Part shown: piece after piece, positions 10,086 through 22,080 of the stretch
Numbering within the stretch: position 1 is the first letter of the stretch
Layout of the letters: the number at the start of each line of letters is the position of its first letter
Assembly (NCBI GenBank): GCA_030386875.1
Contig: CM059557.1
Span: 55,134,514 to 55,198,513 of the forward strand
Direction: 5' to 3'
Source of the DNA: Morinoia aosen
Lineage: Eukaryota; Arthropoda; Malacostraca; Amphipoda; Talitridae
DNA length: 64,000 nucleotides
Program-made: the position numbers and the translations under genes
Notes under the pieces: generated by a model
Told to the model about the DNA's origin: nothing
The model's database searches: none
Seen by the model: the letters and a program-made list of their open reading frames with translations, nothing else

Positions 10086-12942
10086 CTTATGCTAAAAAGT
10101 GCCACATTCAATAATTACAAGCTCCAAGACTTAAATCTCCTGAATTCAAAACCACAAGCTTTATTTCCTCAAACTCTAAAACCACACAAACTCCAAGGAC
10201 TCGAAGCGTCCAGACCCCGAAGTCCAGTTTTCCAAACTCCAGGAATCAAAGCTCAAATTCTTGACTCGCCTCTTGTTATGTGAAAACGATTAACGCGGCA
10301 GAATTTTGTAAACCTGACTGTCAGTTCTACTGAAACAAATGACATGTTGAGCTAAAAGAAAAAAAACGGGAAAATCGTATTTTTTTTTGAAGGGGAACAT
10401 GTGTATTTACTGGGAAAAAAGAATGGCTGCAGAATGTTTGATTTGAAGCGAGATGAAGAAGAGGATAGAAATAAGTATACGAGAGTGCACTAGCTCTGAA
10501 AAACTAATAACGCGAAGTAGTTCTGCTAAAATTAAGTATTCCTCCGAGACGGTTTGTTAAATTTTCAGACCTTTGTTTTAAGAGCCACGCTTGCGTAAAT
10601 CCCATTACAATTCGCTGCGGTAGTGAGGAAAAACATATTTGTCCCCGCGGCATTTGTGTTGGTGACCTCCGAACAGGTTTTTTAGGTAGGTTGGTTTTCC
10701 AAGGTGTTTCTTCCAACGTGGTCAATTTTGGCAAGTCAGTCTTAGACCTTACAAACGGGTACTATTTTTAAATTGAGTAAAGAAAAGAAATGGTTAGGCT
10801 TGCGTTCTTACGCAAGCACAACCATTTCTTAAGGCCAGCATAAGGCCAGCCGTAAAAATTGCATAGCTGTAAATTAAAAACAATGTTATACGCGATGGTT
10901 ACCTCAGAGTTACGGAAAGTATTCGCACCTGATAAATTGATGAAATGAAAATGAGCCTCTAGTGAAAAATGATTGTGCGAGCTCGGGTAAATATCGTAGA
11001 ACATCGGGTACAAATCTAAAAGTGAAAATATCAGTATTCGACAGAGTGTGCTCGACATCAAGTTCAATGCTTATAGTTCTACGGGAAGGACATAGCGCGG
11101 ATAGTACGTAAGAGGTAGTGTGAGATACAGATAAGAATGACAGAACTGTAGGGCAGACAGTACCGGGAACAACCAAATTTAGCCAAGAATGTACCGGGTA
11201 AACAGAGTTAACTGCGGTAACCGTGACGATTTCGTTGCTGTAGTATACTAAGAGAAGAGAGAAAAGTTTGGGACAAACTACCGTTCATCAAAAACGTTTG
11301 ACTGAACATTTTTGAGGATAAAACAGCAATGAAATTCTTAATGATAACGGCACGTAAAAACAGAATCCTACACAGTATTTACAAGGTTGCTGGTTGACAA
11401 TCTTCGCGGCATGAGGATAACAAAGTATATTTCCGTATAATACTAGTCTTCAAGCGGAAAAAAAATTGATTACTGATGTGATGCGCACATAGAGCGCTAG
11501 AAACAGATATCATACAAGGCTCAAGACTCGGTGAGCAGAAAATTTAATTTTTGTATATTTTCAGTCCATAAATCACGAGCGACCTGCACCGGCCGCACTC
11601 ACCCTCCCAGCGTGAGATCTGTGAAACCTGAGGCGCTTCCGAAGCGCGGCTTTTTTTGGGCCTATACCCTACCTGACAAAGGAGCACAGCCACTCTGCGT
11701 AACGCAGTGCATGGTTACACTTTTTTCCCCGGGGGTTAAATGAGCAATGAACAAACTGAACTAAATTAGCTCTAAAATTACAAGCATTTCACTAAAAAAG
11801 ATATTTTATGAATGAGAGGCAAGTTGGCGGTTCGTGAGTCCACGCTTTGAGCACACGAGAATACATCGTCCTTCACAATGCATATGAAAAGAATTAAGGG
11901 ATTTCAAGCTACAAATAAACGAACTTTAACGGTAAACTGATTTCTTTGTGGTCTGCATCAGATTTTGTTAAAATGTTTTCAGAACATGAAAATAAGTTCA
12001 TGGTTTTTCCAGCCAAATAATAACACTACAAAAATAATTAGCTGATTATGATTAACTTTATACCTGATACTTAAACATCCTACACTTCTCCCGTATAACA
12101 CACTAAACATCCTCATAATAACCATAAAGAATTTATGTCGCCGGGCACCTGAGAGTTTTGTACCTTCCGAAATATTCGTCTGATGTAGACGAAAAATATT
12201 TCGCACTGAAGAACACGCAAGTCCTATAGGGCGACATTCCCATCTCCTATAATTACTCGGAATGCGTTAAAGTCAGGTGTGAAAATTCTAATGCCCTGCG
12301 CCTGGAGGAATAACCGCGGTTTCCCAATTTCGTTCCGCTGATGTACTATAGAGACGGGGCATGAGAGCCGCGACACATTAGACTGTGAATATTTCTGAAA
12401 TATCGAATTTGAGTCGGCTCACAGCAGTAAATATGTGCGTTGGTACATAGGTGTGCGGGTGGACACACACCTTGGTTTCAAACCTCACAGGATGGGTAAT
12501 CTTAAATTAGATTATTTGCCTCTCAAGTTGCAGTAAACCATATGAATACTTTATTTCATTATCCGTACAATTAACCAAGAATTTAAGTAACTATAGAACA
12601 GGATTTAAAAATTCTCCCTTATTCTCAAAACACATTCTCTGATCGAAAAATATCGATCAGATCCTAATATCAAAAAAATCAACATTGATAAAATTATGTT
12701 TTTCTAATTAACTAACCCGCGTTTCATAAAAAATGCAATAAATTTTGGGTTATGTTGCGGTAAATTTTGGTGTATATACAGCAAGAGTGCAGTTCGGTAT
12801 CGATTTCATACGTACGTTGAGCGCTATACTTAATTATATATATAACACAATTTTATTCCTTAATCTTGAAAGCGTTTCTCTCTTTGTCTCACGTACAATG
12901 AACCATGTACGTGAACCATGAACCATTTAAAAAACAAGTCTT
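10086..12942. other. Intergenic; weak exon-like pieces only
   Basis: Two possible exon-like pieces. (1) Plus strand 11565-11611: preceded by TTTGTATATTTTCAG, reading SINHERPAPAALTLP and followed by GTGAGA. (2) Minus strand 11176-10910: an 88-codon open frame with no known domain. Neither has homology support. A minus-strand frame at 10504-10734 is also open. Otherwise AT-rich, unassigned sequence. Confidence 0.3.
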
Positions 12943-13620
12943 CTATGGGTATCAGAAATTTTCACTTGTAATTTTACGGGCATCAGTAACTTTCACATGC
13001 TATTACATGAGCATCAGTAATCTTCATACGCTATTTTATGGGCATCAGTAACTTTCACATGCTATTACATGAGCATCAGTAATCTTCATACGCTATTTTA
13101 TGGGCATCAGTAACTTTCACATGCTATTACATGAGCATCAGTAATCTTCATACGCTATTTTATGGGCATCAGTAACTTTCACATGCTATTACATGAGCAT
13201 CAGTAATCTTCATACGCTATTTTATGGGCATCAGTAACTTTCACATGCTATTACATGAGCATCAGTAATCTTCATACGCTATTTTATGGGCATCAGTAAC
13301 TTTCACATGCTAGTACGTGAGCATCAGTAATCTTCATACGCTATTTTATGGGCATCAGTAACTTTCACATGCTAGTACGTGAGCATCAGTAATCTTCATA
13401 CGCTATTTTATGGGCATCAGTAACTTTCACATGCTATTACGTGAGCATCAGTAATCTTCATACGCTATTTTATGGGCATCAGTAATTTTTGTTCGGTATT
13501 TGGTTGGCATCAAAAATTTTCATTTATCTCAAGGGCATCAGTAATCTTCTTAAGCTATTTTACAGCCATCAGCAACCTACATAAATGTTATTTTATGGGC
13601 ATACGCAATCTCCGTAAGAC
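12943..13620 (+). repeat. 62-bp dimeric minisatellite (two 31-bp half units)
   Basis: Alternating 31-bp half units: one built on GGGCATCAGTAACTTTCACA plus TGCTATTACAT, the other on GAGCATCAGTAATCTTCATA plus CGCTATTTTAT. About nine regular dimers run from 12960 to 13480, with eroded units at both ends. A late variant changes CTATTACAT to CTAGTACGT in neighbouring dimers, showing local homogenisation. The open frame at 13472-13765 begins inside the array and is not supported. Confidence 0.95.
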
Positions 13621-15580
13621 AATTCACGATCGAGGATTGAAAGGAACTCTAGAGTTGCGCAGAATCACGATGCTTGCGGAAGAATTGAAACAAATCACCA
13701 GAATTACCTTTGTTCTCGGTCCGCATCTGGCCTTCGTTAAAAGTTACTGTCAAACAGTGGATTAATTAATTAATCCCTACACACCAATGAACTCAGGTTA
13801 CACCACAGATAATCGTATACGAACACACAAACTTTAACTCACTTAGGAATTCAATGCAAAATATTTGATAGAAAGACAGTTGGGAAATCTTGACACCAGC
13901 TCGGCTGTTGGTGATGCATGTGAGAATCAAGATTAATTCACAACTTCTTTGAATTTACTCATACAATTTACTCACGGCAAGAGTCGCGCACAGAAACTAA
14001 ATAATTCTAGTATGCAAATGGGACTCACCTCCGTTCATGTGCATCGGTGGTTGATCAAAAATAAATCGGAGCGGTACAGGGCACTTGTTTCTGTGATCCT
14101 GGAGGATCGTTGTACTTGCGATTCACTATATCACTCTGGACGATAGTTCTAAAGGTGAATTCTCCGACGGTGAGTCATTAACATAACTAAATCTTAAGCT
14201 GAAAATCACTTTAAAAAAGCGTTCTTCACTGAGCCTTGGCTGTCTCTCGCACAACGTACGCGTTAAGGAACCACGCATTCAACTAAACTGGACTTGGGCC
14301 GCTGGAGTCCAGGGAGTCTGCGTGAAGGAAGGCACCGCCTTCTGGTAGACACACCTACTCCGAGGCGGTTCAATCGCACTCGCAACCTGTTCCTAGCCAA
14401 TGGGCCTCCTGACACTGTCATCAACCAATCAAGTTTAAGCAATTATGCGACGTCACCAGAGTCATTATCCAATTGGGTGATGGCAATTTACTACACAATA
14501 GCAGCCATCAATGCCCTGTTTGGACTCTAGCTCCTCCTTGTCCTTGGCGAAACTTGGTTCAAAACAGAACCAGTTTGGAGATCCTGCTATTTTCCAACAC
14601 TTTACCCACAGATAAAACTGATTTATAGTTACGGTGATACAAGAAAAATATAATAAAGACATTTAACCTCCCAAGGATAACACTTGTAATGCTTAGAGCA
14701 AGAGCTCGATTAATCTTCTCTTGAGATACATTACAGTAATTGAGGCGACTTCTAATTAGGAAGAAACCAATATTTAATTCGAATAAAGAGTGTTTCGCAT
14801 CGAAGCTCAGCCAAAGACATGGAGCGTAATTACTTGGAGGCGAACGAGAAAAATCATGGCTGCCACTCAGACGATTATTGCAGAAATATAGACTTGCAAT
14901 AAATGAACATGCAACCTCGCTCTCTTGGGAGAGCCGCGGCATTACTCTTGGGGAACTCGGGATGCCTCGATCTGAACCACTTTTATGGTTCTCTCAGTTC
15001 AGCAAATGTGTTGCTCGAATTACATTTCTGAGTTGTCCAAAATGACTGCATGTTGCTCAAATTGAACAAATAAATAGCATTCTCCCTAATTCCCAAACAA
15101 AATCAATTACAACTTCAATTCGATTTTCTCTTTTAAAACAATTTTGCGTGATGGAATTAGGACCCGGATTTTATTCAGAAGTTCTTAATACATTATTCAC
15201 TTAGTTACGAAAACAAACGTGAAGTTGTATTTCATAATAATTCCTGCGCCTCGATCTGACAATATAATTATTTTAGCAGACAGAACACATGGTCTCAATT
15301 ATGTCGCTTCTCTAAATTAGGAAACTAAATAGTAGCTCTGTAAATTTTTCAAGACAAAGATGGAAAATGTAATTTAAAATTAAAGCCGAGAAAATCTTTC
15401 CACACAAACTTATCAATTGTTATTAAAACAATCCGCGATTAAGGTTAGCATTTTTAGACTCAGGCAAACTCACAAATTGAAGAGTAATGAAGGCTTGGCA
15501 GGGCAAACATCACTCGAAATGAAATTCTCAGTGTTGGTGATTTATAACTTTGAATTTGTTGGGCGGTGTGAGGTGCTAAC
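13621..15580. other. Intergenic, no supported gene
   Basis: Unassigned sequence. A GC-richer block at 14280-14530 holds a 78-codon plus-strand frame from a non-ATG start, and 14942-14559 holds a 127-codon minus-strand frame. Neither shows a recognisable domain. Confidence 0.35.
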
Positions 15581-15620
15581 TATTATAATAATAATAATAA
15601 TAATAATAGTAATAATAATG
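15581..15620. repeat. (TAA)n microsatellite, possible retroposon tail
   Basis: About 13 trinucleotide units (TAATAATAA...) with one TAG interruption. The 200 bp to the right (15621-15830) is of more balanced composition. By analogy with the (TTA)n ends of family A, this could be the tail of a minus-strand retroposon 3' end. No target-site duplication was found, so the second part is inference. Confidence 0.85.
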
Positions 15621-17126
15621 CAAAAACGTGACATAACGCACCTATATTGCAATCCAATACCATCCAAAACACCGAATAGCACACTCATATATACCGTTGT
15701 TGGGCAAACGTATCGTACGTCTTTGATACCTGACAAGTACACGGTTTAAATGCTGATGAATGCCACTGAGAGAGAGAGGAATGTCTGTACCCTGGTGGCC
15801 AAATCTCGGACTATGCTGATCCAAGACATCATGATCAAAAAATACACACAGCTAGGCATTATAAGCCGAGATAATAATCTACTTTTTATAAATTATTTAC
15901 TAACTTAGCAGGAAAGAAATTACACCTGCAATAAAATTGTATGCACACATAAAGAGATGAAAATGTCATGAAACCCAATGTTACAGAAATTAACGGCCCT
16001 CACGGATTAAATAGAAAGTAAAAAATATACATAAAAATGTAAATTTAATCCAGATTGAAAATTCGTTACACTACCCTACATTCTCTAAAATACATTTATA
16101 TACACTAACATTTGGCAGTCGTGTCTCAGACACGTTAGTAAATGTTAGTCTAAAGTAGACAATAAATCCCTCCACGATCCGTGAGCTCGAGCTAGCATCC
16201 GCAACGTTACCCACCACTGCAGGATAAGCAATCCTGTGGCAAAGCTTATAGCTTCACTCATGTTGTACCTACGGTGACTTGTTGCTCAGAAGCTGCCTAA
16301 CTCGGTCAACACTAAGAGGAAGGATTACCAGGATGCCCTTTTCTGGCCTAAATTATCCAATTTGATCTGTCATCAAACAATCAAATAATATTCAGCCACA
16401 TATACTATTCAATAACAGGCTACTCTTCAGGGTTGAGTTGTCATTGAGGCAAAAATTATACTTAAAAAGAAGTCAATAAAAGCCAATTTTGCACCACTTC
16501 TGGATATTCAACTCCTGTCTTTGAATGCTAATTTTACCACACTATAATTTAAACTTACATCCATGTACAGACTAGGACGTCATCTTTGTTTGGAAGCTTC
16601 TCGTTTTCCGGGAGTCTTTTCAAATGATTCGGTCAATTAAGTTTGCTAGCATACACATATTAGTAAGAGCAAGACCCCGGAGTTGAGATTCTAAGCCAAA
16701 CAGCCTAATCCGCCTCCGACCAAGCCAAAGCTCCCCCGTAATGCTTGGCATGCACGGAGATGCCACATGACGAGTAACCGCGTTAGAAGAAGCTCGCCAA
16801 CCGATCTTGGATCCGCAAATTCAATCACAACATCTCCATCCGCCAAGTTTTGTAAATAAAATTTGATAGTTTCTTTGAATAATATTCAAAAATTCAGCAA
16901 AGAAATCCTTGAGTAGCGGTGTTAGAAGAAGCGCTTCGTGCTAGGCTTGATTTGAGCTTGTGACTCTCGATCGCCTCTGAAGTCCAAGCTAGGCATCTTC
17001 AGAAATTATGCAAATGCAGTTAGTAAATCACACGATTAGAATTGCTGGAATTCCGGTTTAGATGCCAGACGTGCTTCAAATTTTTTGCCTCTTCATCGTA
17101 AAGCATTCTTGAATCGTGTACTAAAT
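15621..17126. other. Intergenic, nothing recognised
   Basis: AT-rich sequence with small GC-richer pieces near 16180-16330 and 16670-16830. No coding block or repeat that I can support. Confidence 0.4.
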
Positions 17127-17842
17127 GGTATAAGGTATGTTAGTCGAGCCATGTAGGTAGATCTTCTTCAAGATTTCACGTAGTTTTTTTCGCTTTTTGT
17201 ACTTCAAGCTTTCTAAAGCTGAAATTCATTCTCCCCGTCCATATACATTAGGGGGAGCAATAAATCGTAGGCTCGGACTGTGAGCATCCACCAACCACAC
17301 TCCTCGATGGTGGCCTCCATATACGGAGTGATTAATCCGTAGACTTTTGCAAATTCCAAAAGAGACGTTCAAAACGAACGTATTTGTTTTATAAATCACG
17401 GTATAACACATTCTGTACGATTTGATGAATAATGAGAGAATATCTATTCTCATTTCATATGAAGCGTAGATATATACAATCAATGTCACCAAATGATTTG
17501 CAAATGAAGTAGAGTGGTACAAGAATGAATAATAAATCATATTTCCACTGGAGTCACTGGAGTATTACCAACCATTCCCTAAATTATATATTACGTGTTT
17601 GCGTGTAGAGGCGAGTCAAGCATTTTTCGATCTGAATAGTGGGCAACGACACAACAAAAATTTTAATTTTCAATTTTTGGCGTAAGTTTTCAACGTTACA
17701 AATCTTGTGACTTAAAATGCGAGGTATGAACTATATCTGTAAATGGCTATTGTTCAGCTTGAGCTACCAAAAGCGAAAAAAAACTGTGTGAAACCTTGAA
17801 AAAGATCTACCTACATAGCCCAAATAACATACCTTATACCCC
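17127..17842. mobile_element. MITE-like element with ~80-bp terminal inverted repeats
   Basis: The left arm (17127-17205) begins GGTATAAGGTATGTTA and contains ATGTAGGTAGATCTTCTTCA. The right arm (17762-17842), read on the other strand, begins GGTATAAGGTATGTTA and contains ATGTAGGTAGATCTTTTTCA, and both continue through TTTCAC and a poly-T/CGCTTTT block. The roughly 560-bp centre has no transposase. It contains a minus-strand 104-codon frame (17540-17226) without family features. No clear target-site duplication, so the superfamily is unassigned. Confidence 0.85.
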
Positions 17843-18187
17843 AAAAATATTAAAGATTAAATGCATTTTATGACAAGTAATTTTTCTACCCCGAAGAGAG
17901 TTTTGGGAGACGATTGTATTCTAACTGACGCCGCAAGATAAACAATGCCCAAATGCAGATTGAATGTGCCAGCAGCAGACATTAATATTTCTTGAAGGAG
18001 ACGTCGATTTTCCAATAACCTGCTGGTAAATTTGAGGTGGGGCCAATTCAAACTTTAATACGTATGAAAAAATACAAGTATTCTTACTTTTTTCATAATG
18101 TATAAAAATATTTGTGAGCCGGTAGTTTGTCGTTACGAATGTTTTTTCCCTAATTCACTCTATTGAATTTTTTTTCCCACTCTCCAG

Positions 18188-18575
18188 CTCTGCATGTGAT
18201 TTCGTTTTCCGACTGCTCCGGGGTTTTTGCATTTCTTCATTTAGTCATCGTTTCAAGATAGGGCTCATTTTACTGAAAACGCCGATAAATTTTGTCGAGC
18301 AACAATTTACTGAGGAGATTTTACTGAAAACGCCGGTAAATTTCGTCGAGCAAAAATTTATTGAGGAGATTTTACTGAAAACGCCGGTAAATTTCGTCGA
18401 GCAAAAATTTATTGAGGAGATTTTACTGAAAACGCCGGTAAATTTCGTCGAGCAAAAATTTATTGAGGAGATTTTACTGAAAACGCCGGCAAATTTTGTC
18501 GAGCAAAAATTAAGGTCTCAGGGCTTGTGGCAACCAAATAATATGCGGTTAAGGGGGTTATTGGAGATCTTGTGA
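18188..18575 (+). CDS. Candidate terminal exon encoding 17-residue repeats
   Basis: A pyrimidine tract ending TTTTTTTTCCCACTCTCCAG (last base 18187) is a strong splice-acceptor match. From 18189 the frame is open for 128 codons to TGA at 18573. It encodes a Phe/Arg/Cys-containing lead (CDFVFRLLRGFCISSF) and then five tandem copies of a 17-residue repeat. The consensus is ILLKTPVNFVEQKFIEE; the first copy has INFVEQQFTEE and the last is truncated at VEQKL. A short tail follows (QGLWQPNNMRLRGLLEIL). The repeat at DNA level is 51 bp, so it preserves frame. There is no internal ATG before the repeats, so it would need upstream exons. Function unknown; it could also be a frame-preserving minisatellite by chance. 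Confidence 0.3.
18267..18512 (+). repeat. 51-bp tandem repeat, five copies
   Basis: Copies begin ATTTTACTGAAAACGCCGG at about 18267, 18318, 18369, 18420 and 18471. The middle three are practically identical, and the outer two carry matching substitutions (TTTTGTCGAG instead of TTTCGTCGAG). The last copy stops early at GAGCAAAAATTA. Confidence 0.95.
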
Positions 18576-19282
18576 AATTTGGTGGATGTTGACCAAGATC
18601 TATAGATGCATACAGCTTAGAATCATGATAAAATGATGCGTATGCTAGCTGTGGCTCCACGCACAACGAACTTCAACGATTGAACAAATTTTCATTACAA
18701 ATACACTGGAAAAAGTGACCCTGATTTCATAAAAAATGTTCAATGATATGTTTAACTTTGAGGTTCTTCTGATTTCTCAAAGTGTTAGAATAACTTCGTT
18801 TCATACGGTAATTGCCTGTCATTTTTGTTTTTCGACGCGCTTGCTTATCACCTTTAATGAGAGACGAGACTGTCAGAAAAATTTAAAAGATTCACACTTG
18901 GTATTCTCATAACGACAAAATTCGAGCGAAAAGATTAAATCAGTTCCTAACTATAGAATTTTGTCTCTCAGTATTTTCCCTTCAGCATTTCCTAAAAATG
19001 TTCGTCCAAAAAAACTCGCCTGTAGAGATGTATTACAAAAAATTTTTGGAAATAAGGTTTTTATCCATTGTATATCCAGCGTTTCGCGTCATTCATTACC
19101 AAACCACGAGGCTGCTGAGGAATGATTGAGAAACTTTTTGTTCTTCTTCTCGCATGAAAACTTGAGCTCAAATTCCTGCTCCCGTATGGTAGTACATGAG
19201 CGCATATTTTGCTAAGGTGACCGACCCTCTTGCGTAAGTTGCGACGGTGCTCGAATAAATTGAACCTTTGGCTACAAATTAG
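18576..19282. other. Intergenic or intronic, nothing recognised
   Basis: AT-rich, with minus-strand frames of 68-77 codons lacking any supporting feature. It would be an intron if the blocks on either side belonged to one gene, which is unproven. Confidence 0.35.
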
Positions 19283-19549
19283 GTGGCACAGCAAGGCCCG
19301 GCTCCTTCATTAAAACTTGAAACAAGGCAAGCAAGCAGTCTCAAATCACGTGAAAGTCAGGCAACAATTTCAATTAAAACTTCGTATGAACTAAAACCAT
19401 TTGATGAAGAGAAAATGGCAGCTGAAGTAAAATTATACATTAATTCTGATACAAGCTCGATCACAAGCTCTCCACGAGATGATGATTCTATAGATTCAAT
19501 AACCATACATGACTTGCTTCATAATAACACACTTTTACGTTATGAATAA
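19283..19549 (+). CDS. Candidate terminal coding exon, Ser/Asp-rich tail
   Basis: The frame opens directly after ...CTACAAATTAG and stays open for 88 codons to TAA at 19547. There is no ATG at its start (it begins GTG GCA CAG CAA), which fits an internal splice junction better than a translation start. The product is hydrophilic and regular: KLETRQASSLKSRESQATIS, then TSYELKPFDEEKMAAEVKLY, then a serine/aspartate run (DTSSITSSPRDDDSIDSI) and an end HDLLHNNTLLRYE. This resembles a cytoplasmic tail in composition, but I cannot name a family. Two AATAAA-type signals follow (about 19545 and 19584-19589), consistent with a 3' end. The acceptor is pyrimidine-poor, which lowers confidence. Confidence 0.4.
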   Translation: MAQQGPAPSLKLETRQASSLKSRESQATISIKTSYELKPFDEEKMAAEVKLYINSDTSSITSSPRDDDSIDSITIHDLLHNNTLLRYE

Positions 19550-20199
19550 AAAATATTCATTGTGTTGAATGTACGTTTCAGTTAATAAAATGAACATGTT
19601 TGTAGATGAATGTTTTCCTCTTCTGAGCCCAATAGATGAAACTAATAAATAATTTATTTAGCCCGGCGTTAGAATTAATTCGTAAAATTTTTCCGTCCGC
19701 ATGAACACAAATTCAGTTAAGTTCCGTTTTTTAATCCAAATATAAAAAAAATGAGCGCTTAAATGTAGAAGAATCGAGAGTATGAAATTTTTTGTTCCCA
19801 ATTTGAAGTTAAGTACTATAAAAATGTGTAATTTTCATAAGCAATCACAAAACTTCAGTTTATTCGTCCAGCTTTGCTTATGAATCACAGCTATAATTGG
19901 CGATCATTCTCTTGAAAATCTTTCATATTTAATTTTTTGGAAGTCATGCATTCTTATCCGCTATTCCATACTATATTATAAGCTGTTATATCAATGCAGC
20001 CGCCCAGATAATATGTGTTATCGATGCTGTCATTGTCACCTAAAATCTGATCTCAACTTTCGGTACCGATCGAGTCGCACAATTGCGTGATCGCTAATTA
20101 AATGAAGCGTTCGCTTTCCATTGCGAACTTCAGTACTTTGTCGTCCGAAAGTATAGAGTACAACTGATCATTTTTCTGTTTGATATATTCGGTTCTCAG
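19550..20199. other. Non-coding, possible 3' UTR then spacer
   Basis: AATAAA at 19584-19589 could end the transcript of the preceding block. The remainder is AT-rich and unassigned. Confidence 0.35.
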
Positions 20200-20405
20200 G
20201 AAAGTTTTGTCAGACATTGGTAAAAAGTTATTCTGTTAGAAATGCAAGAATGCACTGTATTTCCGATAGGTTGATTCTTGGGAAATCTGACGTGCAAGTT
20301 GGAGAGAAGAGTTATAGTAAAAATGTTAATTATTTATTACATACATGTCTGAATGCTGAAATTCCATCTTCTCAGCTGGACCATGAAAGAAAAGGTGTAA
20401 TTTAA
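20200..20405 (+). CDS. Candidate terminal coding exon
   Basis: Preceded by TTTTTCTGTTTGATATATTCGGTTCTCAG, a good branch/pyrimidine/AG acceptor ending at 20199. After two bases of a split codon the frame reads KFCQTLVKSYSVRNARMHCI, then DRLILGKSDVQVGEKSYSKN, then VNYLLHTCLNAEIPSSQLDH, to TAA at 20403. An AATAAA lies about 20 bp beyond the stop. Composition is protein-like, but no domain is recognised. Whether it belongs with the block at 19283-19549 (alternative last exons) or to a separate gene cannot be told. Confidence 0.35.
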
Positions 20406-21509
20406 AACGCACAAAAAATTAAAAAATAAACATAATCCTGTCTGTAAAGTCCTAGAATCTTTGAGTAACTTCTCATTCATACGCAAGTGAATTAAGTCGA
20501 CACATGCTACCACTCGCTTACACACATACCTGCAGTAGAAAGAAAAAAAATAAAATAAACGTTTATTTTCAAGTTGCCACATGAGATACATGCCAACATA
20601 TTGGCTTTTAAAAATTTCTTGAAATAAGACATCCTAAAACATAAGTTCCATACAAGGAGTACTAATTGACAAACCATCCGAGGTGTACAAAATAGATACA
20701 CCCGAGTTCACACAGAATTACATCAATTGTTGGAGCAACGCGCAGTTTGTCTGCGCTCAAATCCTAATTTTGGTGTGGTCGCTATGTGAATATAAATTCG
20801 GACCCCAAAATTCGAACTCTTTTTCATAATTTGCTGTATAAGGGAAAAGGAATTTGTGTTTTTGAATGGATAATGTAAAATGCTGACAATAATCTCTAAT
20901 TCCCGATTGAGAAGGACAGGAAAGAATGCGTCCGGTTATATGCGAAATTCCTGAATGTTTGCTTTGTCTGATAATTCATTAACCTTTTCTAGGTTCTCAA
21001 CCTTGCGGAATTTTTCTAGTTCATCTTGCATAAAAAGACGAAGAAAATTGCTTATCATATTTATTAAAACGCTCAAACTATAAAATTCTGTATCACTGTC
21101 TATTTATGGAAAGAAACGTTTCGATGTTACGAACATCGTCTTCACGCAGAAAATATACTGAAAAATTTTTAGTCACAATGATGGAAACGTAAAGCCAATG
21201 CCCTAGCAAAATCAGACGCAAATAAAAAATACAGAAAATACATTGGAATATTGTTACATGAAAAGAATTTTCTAAAACAGTAATATTGATCTTTAGACGA
21301 CTGTTTAATATTGCACAACAGTTACATGTTCATGGCACCATGATGTTTAGGTCAAATAGACGATTGAGTGGATGTTGCAAACTTCTAAGCTGCAGTGCTA
21401 TTGAATACTTTTAGATCTAAGAATGATAGGCATTTTCATAGAAGGCCTGTTTAAGTTTATGAAGTAACTTCTTAAATCATATTTTAAAGCCACTTCTCAT
21501 GCACCATAT
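20406..21509. other. Intergenic, nothing recognised
   Basis: AT-rich sequence with only small minus-strand frames (20337-20701) lacking support. The sequence just upstream of 21510 may be the eroded N-terminal part of the Penelope-like reverse transcriptase, but I cannot align it. Confidence 0.4.
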
Positions 21510-22080
21510 AAGCTCCCTTTTCGTGGTATTGATGGCAGCTTGTTCCGCCAGGTATATACGAGTAGATGGTGTATAGCTATGGGCTCCTCTTTAGGGCCCA
21601 CGTACGTTTGCCAACTTTTATATGTCTTACATGGAAAACCTGGCGTTTAGCACTACATGCCTTATTAAGCCGATAATGAACGGCTGATACATGGATGATA
21701 TTTTGTAGAGGTGGAGAGCAATGAGCAGTTAGCGACCTTGAAGAATTGTAAGGTGAATAATTCGGTGTTACATTTCCCGTATGAGTTGAGTTTTCGTGAA
21801 GAGTTGTCATTTTTAGATGTGCTATAGTTGAAGCTTTGCAGGGTACTTTCCAGAGGTCCGAGTACGTGAAGCCGTCTCATGTTGGACAAACCATAAATTT
21901 TATACATATGATCGTAATGCTCTGCAAGTGTATAGAGAGGGCGTTATTAATGCTTTATTAAATAGATCTCATAAAGTGTGCAGTAACGGGGCAAGTTCTC
22001 ATTCAGAAATTCTGCGAGTAAAAAGATTGCTAACTAATAAAAAATTCCCAACACTAAGATTGAGGAAATAATAAACCAGT
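21510..22080 (+). pseudogene. Penelope-like reverse transcriptase, frameshifted and stopped
   Basis: Reading across frames, the RT core is recognisable. FRGIDGSLFRQVY (about 21518-21560) is followed by AMGSSLGPT (21576-21602), then, after a frame shift, FANFYMSYMENLAF. The catalytic box YMDDI sits at 21688-21702. NNSVLHFPYELSF and LSFLDV end near 21821, and the block KPSHVGQTINFYTYDRNAL...GVINALLNRS runs to about 21990. The order and spacing (QVYG..MGS.L.P, Y-DD, FLDV, then a GQ..NF block) match Penelope-like RTs. The GIY-YIG endonuclease that normally follows cannot be seen clearly; CDLLVQVLQ-type text near 22330 is too eroded. Several stops and at least two frameshifts make it non-functional. 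Short minus-strand frames here are shadows. Confidence 0.8.

Noticed and set aside
10504-10734. Minus-strand frame with QRIVMGFTQAW, faintly like a retrotransposon Gag knuckle
   Set aside because: The Cys and His residues of a zinc knuckle are missing, so the resemblance is too weak to call.
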